Below are positions 34,876 through 43,955 of a DNA stretch of 64,000 bases, one piece after another. The position numbers and the translations under genes were made by a program. Positions within the stretch are counted from its first letter, which is position 1. Every line of letters begins with the position of its first letter. Source of the stretch: Kineococcus aurantiacus (lineage in GTDB: Bacteria > Actinomycetota > Actinomycetes > Actinomycetales > Kineococcaceae); the NCBI RefSeq assembly GCF_013409345.1, contig NZ_JACCBB010000001.1, positions 4,712,001-4,776,000 on the forward strand, in the 5' to 3' direction. The notes beneath the pieces were generated by a model. That model ran no database searches and was not told the origin of the DNA. It saw only the letters and a program-made list of their open reading frames with translations.

Positions 34876-35946
34876 GTGTCTCACGATCAGCTCAGTCGCC
34901 CACGTTCCCGGCGCAGCGTGTTGGTGTTGTTGGGTGCCGGTGGCCTGACCCTCGCGTCGTGCAGCCCGGCTGAGGACCCAGCTCCAGCTGCGGCCCCCTC
35001 CGTCGCCGGGTCGTCGGCGGCCGCTCCGGCCGGTGCCGGCACGGTTCGGGTCACCCCTCGGGAGCTGCCGGCCGGGTGGGGCAGTGGCGAGGTCGACGGC
35101 GTGTTCCCGCGCACGGTGACGCACGCGCGGGGTCGCACGACCATCGATCGTGCACCCGCGCGCGTCACGGTGATCTCCACGGGGCAGATGGACGCTGCCC
35201 TCACGGTGGGGCTCGTCCCCGTCGGCTCGACCGCAGGTGACGGGGCCGGCACGGTGCCCGCTTACCTGGAGGAGGCCTTCCCCGCGTCAGCGGCGGCGTT
35301 GGAGGCGGTCGTCGAACTGGGTGGCCGGACCGAGCCCAACCTCGAAGCCCTCGCCGCTCTGGCGCCGGACCTCATCCTCGTGAACGCCGCCGGCCAGGAC
35401 ACCGGGCAGTTGCACACCACGTTGTCGGCGATCGCTCCGACGGTGGTGACGCGGGGAACGGGTCTGTACTGGAAGCAGGACTTCCAGTTGCTGGCTGATG
35501 CTCTCGGCAGGCGCGAGCAGGCGCAGGACTGGCTGGCCGGGCACCACGAACGCGCTGCAGCACTGGGCAGCAGGTTCACCGACGCTCCGACCGTCTCGTT
35601 CCTGCGCAAGAACGGCGACCGGGTCCGTGTCTTCGGGGTCGCTTCCTTCAGCGGCTCGGTGGCCGAGGACGCCGGGCTGCCGCGGCCGCAGGTCCAGAGC
35701 TTCACCGACGACACCTCCCGGGACATCAGCCTCGAAGAGCTGCCTCTGGCGGACGGGGACTACCTGTTCTACTCCGCCCAAGGAGGGGACGAGGCTGAGT
35801 TCACCTCTCTGCCCCTCTGGCCGACGATCCCCGTCGTCGGGGCTGGTCGTGCCGTCGAGGTCGACGACGACACCTTCTACCTGAACGCCGGCCCCACTGC
35901 GGCGCGGCGGGTGCTCGATCAGCTGGAAACGACCCTCGCGACGTGA
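34876..35946 (+). CDS. Iron-siderophore substrate-binding lipoprotein
   Basis: A 356-residue exported lipoprotein of the FhuD/FepB-like periplasmic-binding family. The leader RSRRSVLVLLGAGGLTLASC ends in a lipobox (Cys about 34); the twin arginine suggests Tat export. The mature part has a Pro/Ala linker, then TIDRAPARVTVISTGQMDAA, ELGGRTEPNLEALAALAPDL (the family's recognition segment) and SGSVAEDAGLPRP. GTG 34876 is placed immediately after an IdeR box. No permease or ATPase gene adjoins it, so it probably shares a translocator such as the one at 18-21 kb. Confidence 0.88.
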   Translation: MSHDQLSRPRSRRSVLVLLGAGGLTLASCSPAEDPAPAAAPSVAGSSAAAPAGAGTVRVTPRELPAGWGSGEVDGVFPRTVTHARGRTTIDRAPARVTVISTGQMDAALTVGLVPVGSTAGDGAGTVPAYLEEAFPASAAALEAVVELGGRTEPNLEALAALAPDLILVNAAGQDTGQLHTTLSAIAPTVVTRGTGLYWKQDFQLLADALGRREQAQDWLAGHHERAAALGSRFTDAPTVSFLRKNGDRVRVFGVASFSGSVAEDAGLPRPQVQSFTDDTSRDISLEELPLADGDYLFYSAQGGDEAEFTSLPLWPTIPVVGAGRAVEVDDDTFYLNAGPTAARRVLDQLETTLAT

Positions 35947-35970
35947 CGGCCGGTCGTGGTCGCCTGCCCT

Positions 35971-35988
35971 CCCGTCGGTGAGGACGGG
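35971..35988 (+). terminator. Weak hairpin after the siderophore-binding gene
   Basis: CCCGTC/GACGGG arms with a six-base loop, 24 bases after the stop; outer GCCGG/CCGGC bases could extend the stem. Confidence 0.4.
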
Positions 35989-36200
35989 CCGGCGCCGAGG
36001 AGTTCTCGGCGGGGACGCTGCTCGGTGAGCCTGGCTCCCTCGCCCGTCGACCGGCGGAGCGCTACCGGGTGGACGCCGTCGTCAGCGCTGGGGACCGGGC
36101 GCTGGGAACGTCGACGGGGGAGGGCTGCGCCGCGGGCGGGTGACGGCCCAGCGGTGCGGCGCCCGTCGACCAGGCCGGGTCCCGGGTCCGTGCGCCGGGT

Positions 36201-37672
36201 TCACCGAGCGCTGTCGTCCTGGGCCAGCAGGTCCTCGCTGCGGGTGATGGCCGAGCGTTCGGTGGCCACGTCCAGGCGCCGGTTGAGCAGCAGGGACAGC
36301 GCACCGGGAACGGCGAGGCCGACCACGACGGCCAGGTCGACTCCACCCAGGGCGTGGGCGACGGGGCCGGTGTAGAAGCCCGCGACGGAGATGAAGGGGA
36401 TCTCCATGAGGATGCCGATGGCGTAGGCGACGAGCCCGCGGGTGCCCCAGCGTCCGTACAACCCGTCGGGGGTGAACAGGTCGGCGATGGCGTAGTGGCC
36501 GCGGCGGACGAAGAAGTAGTCGACGAGGTTCACCGCCGTCCACGGGGCCAGCAGGTACAGCATCACCAGCAGCGCGGTGTTCAGCGCTTCGCTGGCGTCG
36601 CTGAGTCCGACGCCGACGGCGGTCCACACCACGGCCAGGACCAGGATGCCGGTCACGCGCACGGTGCGGGTGCGCGGGACCGGGCGCACCGCGTCGATGG
36701 CGGTGACGAGGGAGAGCATGCCGCTGTAGGCGTTCAGACCCATGGTGGCCACCAGGGCCAGCACGGACAGGATCGCCAGGATGCTGCCCAGGGGGGTGAA
36801 GACGGTGTTGCCGGCGTCGTGGATGCCCACCAGCGCGTCGGTCACGCCGAGCGAGGTGGCGAACCAGGCGCCGAGGGGGATCAGCCAGGCGGGGGAGGCC
36901 GAGGCGCCCCAGAACACCGAGACGATGATCTTGGCGGGGGAGGTGTCTTCGGGCAGGTAGCGGGAGTAGTCCGACACGTACGGGGCGTAGGTGATGTTGT
37001 AGCTGGCGGCAGCGGTGAACATGATGATGAACCCGGTGCCGTTGAACCGCCGGCGGCGGCGGCCTGCGACCCGCCGGCCGCCCCGGTGATCACGCCGACG
37101 GTGAGCACGACCCAGAACGGCAGCGAGATCCAGAAGAGCACCTTGAAGGTGGTGTGCAACCAGTCGTGGCCGTAGATGGCCAGCACCGTGGCGACGACGC
37201 TGATGACGATGCCGACGACCACCGGGTTCCACCCGAAGATGCCCTGCAGCCCGGCGCCGATGATGACGGTGTCGACGACGTTGAACGCCACGAAGGTGAT
37301 CAGGGAACCGATCAGGGGCACCAGCACGCCGCTGTAGCCGAACTGGGCGCGCGACTGGATCATCTGCGGCAGGCCGAGCCGGGCGCCCTGGGTGGCGTGG
37401 AAGGCCATGAAGAAGGTGCCGAAGAGGATGCCGGCGATCCCGGCGACGGCGGTCCAGCCCAGCGAGAGCCCGACGGCGGGTCCGATCAGGCCGATCGCGA
37501 CGGTGAACGGCTGGAAGTTGCCCAGGAACCAGAACGGACCCTGCAGCCAGACCTTGCCGTGGCGCTCGGCGGTGGGGACCCAGTCCAGTGAGCGGACCTC
37601 GATCGCCGAGGAGCGCTCACCGGGGACGGTTGGGGAGCCGGAGGAGTGGGAGGGCGGAGTCGGGGAAGTCAT
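36201..37672 (-). pseudogene. NCS1-family nucleobase/cytosine permease with a frameshift
   Basis: The two halves of one NCS1 transporter lie in different frames. Codons from ATG 37672 (MTSPTPPSHSSGSPTVPGER, then WVPTAERHGKVWLQGPFWFL and TQGARLGLPQMIQSRAQFGY) run to about 37050; the rest resumes as FNGTGFIIMFTAAASYNITY and continues to the stop at 36201. Between them, in a GCC/GGC-rich stretch near 37045-37070, one base is missing (total length 1472, one short of a multiple of three). Restored, it would be 490 residues, the normal size. It could be real inactivation or a sequencing slip. An AGGAG site precedes the start. It is divergent from the SnoaL/XRE-cupin pair. Confidence 0.8.
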
Positions 37673-37805
37673 GAGCGCTCCTGGGGGGGCAGGGGGCTGG
37701 CGCACGCGGCACACGAGCGTGCGCGGAGCGTCGTCGATCAGGACCGACTCGCAGGCCCGAGCCGGGGCACCACGGTCCCGCTCGGTCACCTGCCAGTCAA
37801 CCCTT

Positions 37806-37817
37806 GTTTCCTGAAAC
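37806..37817. promoter_or_regulatory. Inverted repeat, candidate operator of the XRE-cupin regulator
   Basis: GTTTC and its complement GAAAC separated by CT, in the 281-base gap between the divergent NCS1 and SnoaL genes. XRE-cupin regulators commonly bind short palindromes of this kind next to transport genes. Confidence 0.45.
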
Positions 37818-37953
37818 GCGCCCCGTGTAGCGAGAACGTAACGTGAGGGCCGTGGGTAGCATCTCGTCGAGCACGTCCGCGCAACCGGTGTTTCCCGCGA
37901 GGCAACGCTGCTACGGTGCGCAGACCGGTCGACCTTCGAGCAAGGAGTGCGCT

Positions 37954-38424
37954 GTGGCAGGAGACGAGGTCCCCTCCACCGCCTCACGTCGGGACGAGGA
38001 CGTCCGAGAACTCGCGCACCGCCTCGTGGCCGCCTTCGGTGCCGGTGACCTGGAGACGTACTTCGCCTGCTTCGCCGATGACGCCACCTTCGCCTTCCCC
38101 ACCCACCCCGAGGTGCTGACCTCGCTGCAGGCCCACCGCCGGCAGCGGTGGGAGCACGAGGACGCCTTCACCGTGCTGGGGTGCGCCACCAGCGAAGCGC
38201 ACTGGCAGGTGTGGAGCGACGCAGCGGTCCTGGTGCACCGCGTGGCGACGACGGTGCGTGCGGCGGGGAGCGAGTCCGCGCTCGACGAGCGCGGGACCAT
38301 CGTCTTCCACCGGCGTGCCCAGGGGTGGCGGGCGGTGCACGAGCACCTGTTCGTGCACCCCGGCGCGATCCGTCCGACCGGCACCGCCGTCGCGGCCCCC
38401 ACCCCCGGCGCCCCGGTCTCCTGA
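37954..38424 (+). CDS. SnoaL/NTF2-like domain protein
   Basis: A 156-residue protein of the NTF2-like (SnoaL_3) fold: HRLVAAFGAGDLETYFACFA, then DDATFAFPTHPEVL, and the closing strands TIVFHRRAQGWRAVHEHLF. Length and order match the family. GTG 37954 is preceded by AAGGAG seven bases away. The following XRE-cupin gene starts inside its stop (TGATG), so the two form an operon, divergent from the broken NCS1 permease. The family includes small enzymes and ligand-binding proteins; in this context a role in nucleobase or amine degradation is plausible but unproven. Confidence 0.8.
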   Translation: MAGDEVPSTASRRDEDVRELAHRLVAAFGAGDLETYFACFADDATFAFPTHPEVLTSLQAHRRQRWEHEDAFTVLGCATSEAHWQVWSDAAVLVHRVATTVRAAGSESALDERGTIVFHRRAQGWRAVHEHLFVHPGAIRPTGTAVAAPTPGAPVS

Positions 38425-39026
38425 TGCAGCCGGTCAGGGCCGCCTCCGCCGGTGGACCGGCACCCATCGGCGCACGACTGCGCGCGGTGCGCGCCGCCCG
38501 GCGGATGACGGTGCAGGAAGTGGCCACCGCCGCAGCGGTCACCAAGGGTTTCCTCTCGCGCTTGGAACGTGACCAGGCCAACGCCTCGGTCGCCGTCCTG
38601 GTCCGCATCTGCGAGGTGCTGGAGCTGCCGGTGGGGGCACTGTTCGAGCCGGCACCAGCGGGGCAGGTCCTGCGCCGCGTCGACTACCCGCTCATCGGTT
38701 TCGGCGGTCACGGCCTGCGCGAGCACCTGCTCACCCCCCGCGGTGAGCAGCGCATGGCGGCGATCCTCAGCGAGATCGAGCCCGGCGGCGGCGGAGGTGC
38801 CGAACCGTACGCGCTGCCCGCGGACGTCGAATTCTGCTTCGTGCTCTCCGGCAGTCTCGAGCTCCTCTTCGCCAGCGCCGGCGAACCGGTGACCCTGGAG
38901 GAGGGCGACACCTTCACCTTCGACCCCGGCGCGTTGCACACCTTCAACGCCGGTCGGCGCGGCGCGCGCGTGCTCTGGGTCATCAGCCCCGGACTGCTCG
39001 GCCCTCCACGTGGAGCGGAGGCCTGA
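38424..39026 (+). CDS. XRE-cupin transcriptional regulator
   Basis: A 200-residue regulator. The N-terminal helix-turn-helix (residues about 15-70: IGARLRAVRAARRMTVQEVA, TKGFLSRLERDQANAS) is followed by a C-terminal cupin sensor (about 85-190: AAILSEIEPGGGGG, EFCFVLSGSLELLF, LEEGDTFTFDPGALHTFNA). ATG 38424 overlaps the SnoaL stop by one base. It likely controls the divergent NCS1 permease and its own operon in response to a small molecule bound in the cupin barrel. Confidence 0.88.
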   Translation: MQPVRAASAGGPAPIGARLRAVRAARRMTVQEVATAAAVTKGFLSRLERDQANASVAVLVRICEVLELPVGALFEPAPAGQVLRRVDYPLIGFGGHGLREHLLTPRGEQRMAAILSEIEPGGGGGAEPYALPADVEFCFVLSGSLELLFASAGEPVTLEEGDTFTFDPGALHTFNAGRRGARVLWVISPGLLGPPRGAEA

Positions 39027-39121
39027 CACCCCTGGCCGGGCACCGGGTCCTCGCCCCGTGGAACCCGGTGGTCCACGCTTCCGCCGCCGATCCGATGCCC
39101 AGCAGTTGGCGCCAGGTGGTC

Positions 39122-39670
39122 ATGATGGGTCACGTGCTCGAGGACAGGTGGCCTGCCGCGTTCCGGGTCCCGCGCCGTGCAGCGGCTGTCGCCGGGACGT
39201 GCGTCCTCGTGGTGGCCACGTCTGCCTGCTCCTCCCTCGATCCTGCGGCCTCGTGCACGAGCCTCACCCCACCGTTCGGGCTGGCCTTCGACCTGAGTGC
39301 GCTGGGCGACGTGGCTCAGAGCCCCACCGGTCCACGCACCGCCGACTACTGCCTCGACGACGTCTGCCGGAGCGTTCCGCTCCGCCTGTTCACCGGCCCC
39401 GTGGAACAGCGGACGAAGGACCCCAGCGCCCTGTTCATCACCGACCGGGCCATGAGCGTCGACCCGACAGCACAGCTGCGCCTGCGTGATGCCGCCGACT
39501 CGATCACGCAGACCGCCAGCACCGCGGTCAGGCCCCGTGAGGTCACCTCGGACGTCAACCCCGAGTGCGCCACCACGGGCCGGTGGGGGGTGGTCCGCTG
39601 GGAAGCTGATGGTGGCCTCACCGACGTCACCGCGACCTCGCCCCTGCCTGCGACGTTGCACGCTCGGTGA
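39122..39670 (+). CDS. Hypothetical exported lipoprotein
   Basis: A 182-residue protein whose N-terminus carries basic residues (RVPRRAAAVAG) followed by a hydrophobic stretch and a lipobox-like TSACSS. The mature domain has four further cysteines (SCTSL, DYCLDDVC, PECATT) that could form disulfides, and no known motif. Start codon is uncertain: ATG 39122 is used, a GTG 15 bases later and an earlier frame from 39068 are alternatives. It stands alone. Confidence 0.6.
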   Translation: MMGHVLEDRWPAAFRVPRRAAAVAGTCVLVVATSACSSLDPAASCTSLTPPFGLAFDLSALGDVAQSPTGPRTADYCLDDVCRSVPLRLFTGPVEQRTKDPSALFITDRAMSVDPTAQLRLRDAADSITQTASTAVRPREVTSDVNPECATTGRWGVVRWEADGGLTDVTATSPLPATLHAR

Positions 39671-40271
39671 GGTAGGCCCGGTGGGCCGGACCTGTCGATC
39701 GTGGTCGGGACCTGGCTCCAGCGTGCTGACGTGCAGGACGATCTCGATCGCTCCCTCGGACGAGATCGTGCTGGCCGTGGCCGGTCCGGACACCCGCGGC
39801 GTGCTGCTGCGCTGAGCCCGAGGCGGGTCCTGCCGTCGTCCCTGACGTTCCCAGCGCCGCTCTCGTGCACGTCCTCATCGGGGTGCTGCGCCACCCCGGC
39901 TGCGCGAGCCGGCTCCTGCGTTCTGGGGCGTCTTCACGTAGGCCGCCCGAGGCGGGTCTCCAGGACGCGGCCCGATTCTCGACCGGCACGGCCCGGGCCA
40001 CCGGGAGCTGCGTCAGCGGGACGACGATCGGACGAGGGCGCGTCCTCGGCCCCTCGACACCGGTCACCGCCACACTGTGTGCGAGCGCACGGCGGGTCCG
40101 TCGCTGTCGACGAGGTGGGTTGCGAGGGGCCGTCACCGGCTCGGCGGGGGGCATCGGGGTGGGAGTGAGGAAGCCGTGGGGTGCAGCGTCGGCGGGTGGG
40201 TCGCGAGGGCGCTGTCGTGGCCTCGGTGGTCTGCGCGGGGGCGACCTCGAGGGCTGGGGCGTCGCTTCCTG
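39671..40271. other. Gene-free interval of 600 bases
   Basis: Only shadow frames. A plus-strand piece near 39740-39812 (APSDEIVLAVAGPDTRGVLL to a stop) has protein-like composition and may be the 3' relic of a gene, but has no start. No RNA or terminator recognised. Confidence 0.35.
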
Positions 40272-41840
40272 ATGGGGGAGCGGTCGCGGACAGGATCCGG
40301 CGTTCGAGGGGGTGGGCGGGCCGGCACCGAGGTGCACCGTGCCGAGCACCACCTCCGTCCCCACCAGCTCCTCCACCGCGTCGCGGGCGGGTGGTGGTGG
40401 CTGCTGCCGGGCCTGCTGGCCGTGGCGATCACCGCGTGGCGCTACGGAGCAAAACCCTTGTGGCGCGACGAGATCTACACCCTCGCCACCGCGGTGCGGG
40501 GCTGGTCGGTGATGCTGCGCGGGCTGCGGGTGACCGATGCCGGCCTGGGGCCGTGGTACGCGCTCATGCACCCCTGGGTGCGGGTGTCGCAGGGCGAAGC
40601 GTGGCTGCGGCTGCCCGGGGCGGTCGCGACGGTGGTGGCGGTGGTGGTCGTCGCCGCGTGTGCGCGTCGGCTGCTGGATCCGGTGGCCGGGGTGGCAGCG
40701 GGTGTCGTCTGCGCCGTGCTGCCGGTGCTCGTCGAGCACAGCCAGGAGGCGCGTCCCTACCCCCTCGTCGTGGCGAGCGTGACCGTCACCGCGTACGCCC
40801 TCCTGCGCGACCGGGAAGGACCCCGTACCCGCTGGTGGATCCTGTGGACGGGGGCGGCCACCGCAGCGGCGGCGCTGCACGTCCTCAGCGGGGCGCCCGC
40901 TGTCGCCGCTCTGATCACCGTCGTGCTCCTGTGGCCGGCTCGCGCACCGCGGCGACGCATCCTGCTCGGTGCCGTGCTCCCCGCGTCAGCGGCCGTCGCG
41001 TTGGTCGCTGTCGGCTTCAGCCAGGCGCCGGACCGCATCGGCGACGACTTCCCCGTGCTGTCCAGGACGCTGGACCTGTGGCACTCCGCAGCGGGAGGCC
41101 GCGCGGCGCTGGTGGTGGTGGCCGTGCTGTGCGCGGTGGGGCTCACCGCGTGGTCGCGTCGAGCGGACCGGGGAGGTCGCCGGTTCGGCCCGGTGTTCGT
41201 GATCGCGTGGATCGCGGCGCCGGTGCTGGCGAACGCCGGCTCGGCGTGGGGCGGGCAGCTCTTCGAGCCCAGGTACTCGACAGCAGCCGCGCCGGGGCTG
41301 GCCGTGCTCTGCGGGGCAGGGGTCGCTGTGCTCGCTCGTGGACGCGGGGCACAGTCACTCGGCCTCCCGCGGTGGCGGTCCGTCGGCGCGGGGCTGGCGG
41401 TGACGTTGCTCGTGGCGACCCAGGTCCCCCACCTGGTGCAGGTCCGGCGGCAGGCCTACGTGATCGACGACATGCCCGCGGCGGCCCGGGACCTGGCGGC
41501 GAGCGTGCAACCAGGTGACGCGGTCGTCTACCTCGGCAACACCACGCGCCCGATGGCTCGCTACTACCTCCCACCCGGACTCGGCCTCGAGGACGTCCTC
41601 CTCCGCAGTGATCCCGCCGTCAGCGTCTCCATCGGCGGGGACGAGATCCCCGACGGTGAACGCCTCGCCGCCCTCGGAAGTTTCAACCGGGTGTGGCTGG
41701 TGGGCGTGCGCCTCAACGACCCGTGGGACGTCGTCTTCGCGTCCTCGACGACCGCAGCTCACACCCGTCGGACGATGATCTTCCACGAGGACTACGGTCA
41801 GCTGCGGGTCGAGCTGTGGGCAGGACCTGGGGCTCCCTGA
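40272..41840 (+). CDS. GT39-like polytopic membrane glycosyltransferase
   Basis: A 522-residue GT-C enzyme using a polyprenyl-phosphate sugar. It has about ten membrane helices. The first outer loop holds the hallmark acidic motif LWRDEIYTLATA (Asp-Glu), as in PMT/ArnT-like enzymes, and EHSQEARPYPL is typical of the second catalytic loop. The C-terminal 120 residues form an extracytoplasmic soluble domain (VQPGDAVVYLGNTTRPMARY). ATG 40272 is taken as start; a GTG about 50 bases on is an alternative. Likely glycosylates a cell-wall polymer or protein outside the membrane. Confidence 0.82.
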   Translation: MGERSRTGSGVRGGGRAGTEVHRAEHHLRPHQLLHRVAGGWWWLLPGLLAVAITAWRYGAKPLWRDEIYTLATAVRGWSVMLRGLRVTDAGLGPWYALMHPWVRVSQGEAWLRLPGAVATVVAVVVVAACARRLLDPVAGVAAGVVCAVLPVLVEHSQEARPYPLVVASVTVTAYALLRDREGPRTRWWILWTGAATAAAALHVLSGAPAVAALITVVLLWPARAPRRRILLGAVLPASAAVALVAVGFSQAPDRIGDDFPVLSRTLDLWHSAAGGRAALVVVAVLCAVGLTAWSRRADRGGRRFGPVFVIAWIAAPVLANAGSAWGGQLFEPRYSTAAAPGLAVLCGAGVAVLARGRGAQSLGLPRWRSVGAGLAVTLLVATQVPHLVQVRRQAYVIDDMPAAARDLAASVQPGDAVVYLGNTTRPMARYYLPPGLGLEDVLLRSDPAVSVSIGGDEIPDGERLAALGSFNRVWLVGVRLNDPWDVVFASSTTAAHTRRTMIFHEDYGQLRVELWAGPGAP

Positions 41841-41915
41841 CTGGCCGGCGAGCCAGGTGTCGTGGGTGCTCGAGCACGCCTGCTCTGCGCTGCGTGACGC
41901 CAAGACCGCGACCGG

Positions 41916-41938
41916 CTCGCGCGATGACCGTGACGTCG
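41916..41938 (+). repeat. Interspersed repeat, type B
   Basis: Single copy reading CTCGCGCGATGACCGTGACG; begins the repeat-rich zone. Confidence 0.7.
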
Positions 41939-41978
41939 TGCCCGTGACTTCTGGTGTTCCTGCTCCCACAGTGGGCGG

Positions 41979-42653
41979 GTGAGTGAGGACACCGCACCTG
42001 GCGCCGACCTGGGCATGATCACCGGGTTGCCCTTGGCTGCAGCACTCGAGGCGCTGCTGGCTTCGCTGGAGCCGGTCCGCGTCACGCGCCACCACCGCAG
42101 ACCCAGCCGCCGGCCGTTGGGACAGCAGGGTCGGTGGCCGGGTCCTGACCCACTCAGCCAGCGCCTGGGACTTACCGTGCCGACGCTGTCGGCGCTGCGT
42201 GAGCGTGGCCAGCTGGAGGTCTTCGGCCCTCACCCCGACGAAGTGCGTCCGGTGCACGAGCTGGCCGCGGGTGAGTCTGCTGCGGTCTCGGTCGCTTACG
42301 TTCCGCACGAGTCGGTGCTCGACCTGCCGGTGGAGCAGGCGTTGGAGGCGGGGGCGACGTGTGTGGGGGTGCGCTACGGCCACGGGCATCCGTGGCCACC
42401 GCTGGTGGCGACGCCGCGGACACGACGTGACCCGGCCTCTGGAGACTTCACGGTCATCGACGTCCAAGGCCAGCTGGTGGGTGTGCAGCACCTGTGGTGG
42501 AGCAGGACTCGGATGACGTGGGCGGTACGGGGCGGCGCCGACGGAGGCGTTGACGGCGGGTACGACGTGGAGGTCCTCACCGGTTTGACGCCGCTGGCGG
42601 CGGTCCGTCTCCTGGTGAGCTGCAACCTCTTCAGCGCCCACGGCGCGGCGTGA
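41979..42653 (+). CDS. Hypothetical protein, paralogue of the gene at 43956
   Basis: A 224-residue protein (GTG 41979) without signal peptide or membrane helix. No family is recognised. Its last 75 residues (GDFTVIDVQGQLVGVQHLWW, then DGGYDVEVLTG and PLAAVRLLVSCNLF) align in pattern with the end of the gene at 43956 (SDFVIVTVAGTAVGVQVDTS, DRRWDVELHLR, EEALRLVHEAGLL), so the two are diverged copies. This suggests expansion within the orphan-gene array. Size, acidity and setting resemble immunity-type proteins, but that is inference. Confidence 0.65.
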   Translation: MSEDTAPGADLGMITGLPLAAALEALLASLEPVRVTRHHRRPSRRPLGQQGRWPGPDPLSQRLGLTVPTLSALRERGQLEVFGPHPDEVRPVHELAAGESAAVSVAYVPHESVLDLPVEQALEAGATCVGVRYGHGHPWPPLVATPRTRRDPASGDFTVIDVQGQLVGVQHLWWSRTRMTWAVRGGADGGVDGGYDVEVLTGLTPLAAVRLLVSCNLFSAHGAA

Positions 42654-42772
42654 GGCGGCGACCGTCAGGCCGGCGCGGTCGCGCACTGATGCGCCCTCGG
42701 GCGACGGCGTCATGGCGCTGCGAGACCGTCCGCAACTCGACACGACTGTGACGTCGCGGGCGCCAGCGACAG

Positions 42773-42829
42773 CGCGCACCGCGGGATGACCGTGCGCTCC
42801 GCGCGCACCGCGGGATGACCGGAAGGTCA
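42773..42829 (+). repeat. Type B repeat doublet
   Basis: Two CACCGCGGGATGACCG units separated by TGCGCTCCGCGCG; nearly the same composite as at 51150-51200. A degenerate inverted type A piece (GGCGTCATGGCGCTG) lies at 42705-42720. Confidence 0.75.
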
Positions 42830-42862
42830 CGTGACGACGTGGCTTCTGCCACGCTGCCAACC

Positions 42863-43231
42863 ATGGACAGCTCCGGGTGGGTCGCGGTGCGATGCATCTT
42901 CCGCAGCCGCCGCGAGGACGGGGAAGGCGAGGCCGTCTTCGAGGAGCGCCTGACGCTGTGGCAGGAGACCGACGTCGACCGCGCCATCGAAAGGGCTGAG
43001 ACGGAGGCGGAGGCCTACGCGGCCGAGACGACGTGGCCGCCGGACTGGGTGACGGAGTACCTGGGCACTGCCCAGGCGTACGTGCTCTCCGACGAGCCGG
43101 CGGACGGCGCGGAGGTCTTCAGCCTGATGCGCAACAGTCACCTGGCACCGACTGCCTACCTCGATCACTTCTTCACGACCGGTCAGGAACGCACGGGGCA
43201 CATCGACGAAGCGGGCGCCGAGGCTCCCTGA
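42863..43231 (+). CDS. DUF4288-like protein
   Basis: A 122-residue protein starting MDSSGWVAVRCIFRSRREDG at ATG 42863. The pattern W-x-AVRCIF, EERLTLWQETDVDRAIERAE, EYLGTAQAYVLSDEP and ending with a short basic/acidic helix matches the DUF4288 family, small proteins often found near immunity genes of contact-dependent toxins. Cytoplasmic, no cofactors visible. A longer frame from 42815 would begin inside the preceding repeat and is rejected. A repeat copy follows its stop. Confidence 0.65.
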   Translation: MDSSGWVAVRCIFRSRREDGEGEAVFEERLTLWQETDVDRAIERAETEAEAYAAETTWPPDWVTEYLGTAQAYVLSDEPADGAEVFSLMRNSHLAPTAYLDHFFTTGQERTGHIDEAGAEAP

Positions 43232-43240
43232 CGAGCCTCT

Positions 43241-43265
43241 CTCACCGCGGGATGACCGCCAGGTG
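43241..43265 (+). repeat. Interspersed repeat, type B
   Basis: CTCACCGCGGGATGACCGCC copy nine bases after the DUF4288-like gene. Confidence 0.7.
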
Positions 43266-43381
43266 GTGCTGGCCTTTTTCCGCAGCCGGTTGGATCACGA
43301 GGGCGTCTCCTCGTGATCTCAGGTGGCTGACGGGCTCGCATCTGCCTGCGGCTGTGCACCGCTGCTGGTTACGGTCAGGTG

Positions 43382-43783
43382 ATGACGACGAAGGCGCCGG
43401 CAGTGGGCATGGGCTTGATCGTTCTGGCCTTGCTGGTGGTCATCGGGTGGTCGATGTGGACCCCGCCTCCGCTGCGCTTCCTCACCCGTGCTGACCTGCC
43501 AACCTGCCCGCCGGTCAGTGCTAAGCAGTTGGCCGCCGCACCGCAGGCGGCAGGAGGTTGCCTCTTCGGTGAGCGGGCCCGGCGCGAGGGTGCAGAGCTG
43601 GTCGTGACGTCGATGACCGATGAGGGCGATGAGGTGCGCACTTACTACCGGGCGGTGCCGCGGACCGCGGGGTTGGAGGTGTGGAGCGACACGAGCGGTG
43701 ACCGCTACGGCGGTGGGTGGGAGCACCAGGTGTGCCCTGAGGCTGTGTCGCTGGCTGCTCTAGGTACCTGCCGGACGGCGTGA
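43382..43783 (+). CDS. Small membrane-anchored hypothetical protein
   Basis: A 133-residue protein with one N-terminal membrane helix (VGMGLIVLALLVVIGWSMW, about residues 7-25). An extracytoplasmic domain follows with four cysteines (PTCPP, GGCLFG, HQVCPE, GTCRT), probably two disulfides. Its middle, RYYRAVPRTAGLEVW-like, is beta-rich. ATG 43382 directly follows an in-frame GTG that could also start it. The family is unknown. Confidence 0.6.
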   Translation: MTTKAPAVGMGLIVLALLVVIGWSMWTPPPLRFLTRADLPTCPPVSAKQLAAAPQAAGGCLFGERARREGAELVVTSMTDEGDEVRTYYRAVPRTAGLEVWSDTSGDRYGGGWEHQVCPEAVSLAALGTCRTA

Positions 43784-43833
43784 GAGCGAAACCGCGGTGT
43801 GGCGGTGGGAGGTAGGCAGCAGCGCCGCTACAT

Positions 43834-43863
43834 CGCCCGGACGGCGCCATGACCGTGAAGTCG
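43834..43863 (+). repeat. Interspersed repeat, type A
   Basis: CGCCCGGACGGCG hairpin plus CCATGACCGTGAAGTCG. Confidence 0.75.
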
Positions 43864-43955
43864 TTCCCGACCCGTAGTGGTGTTACGAGACCCTTGGCGG
43901 AGGGGTCGCTAGTCGCAGCGTGCGATGGAGGGGTGGTCGTTGATCTGGAGGGCGC

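Noticed and set aside
39865-40272. Plus-strand frame of 135 codons before the GT39-like gene
   Set aside because: Gly/Arg-rich without motif; its end simply runs into the true start of the glycosyltransferase.
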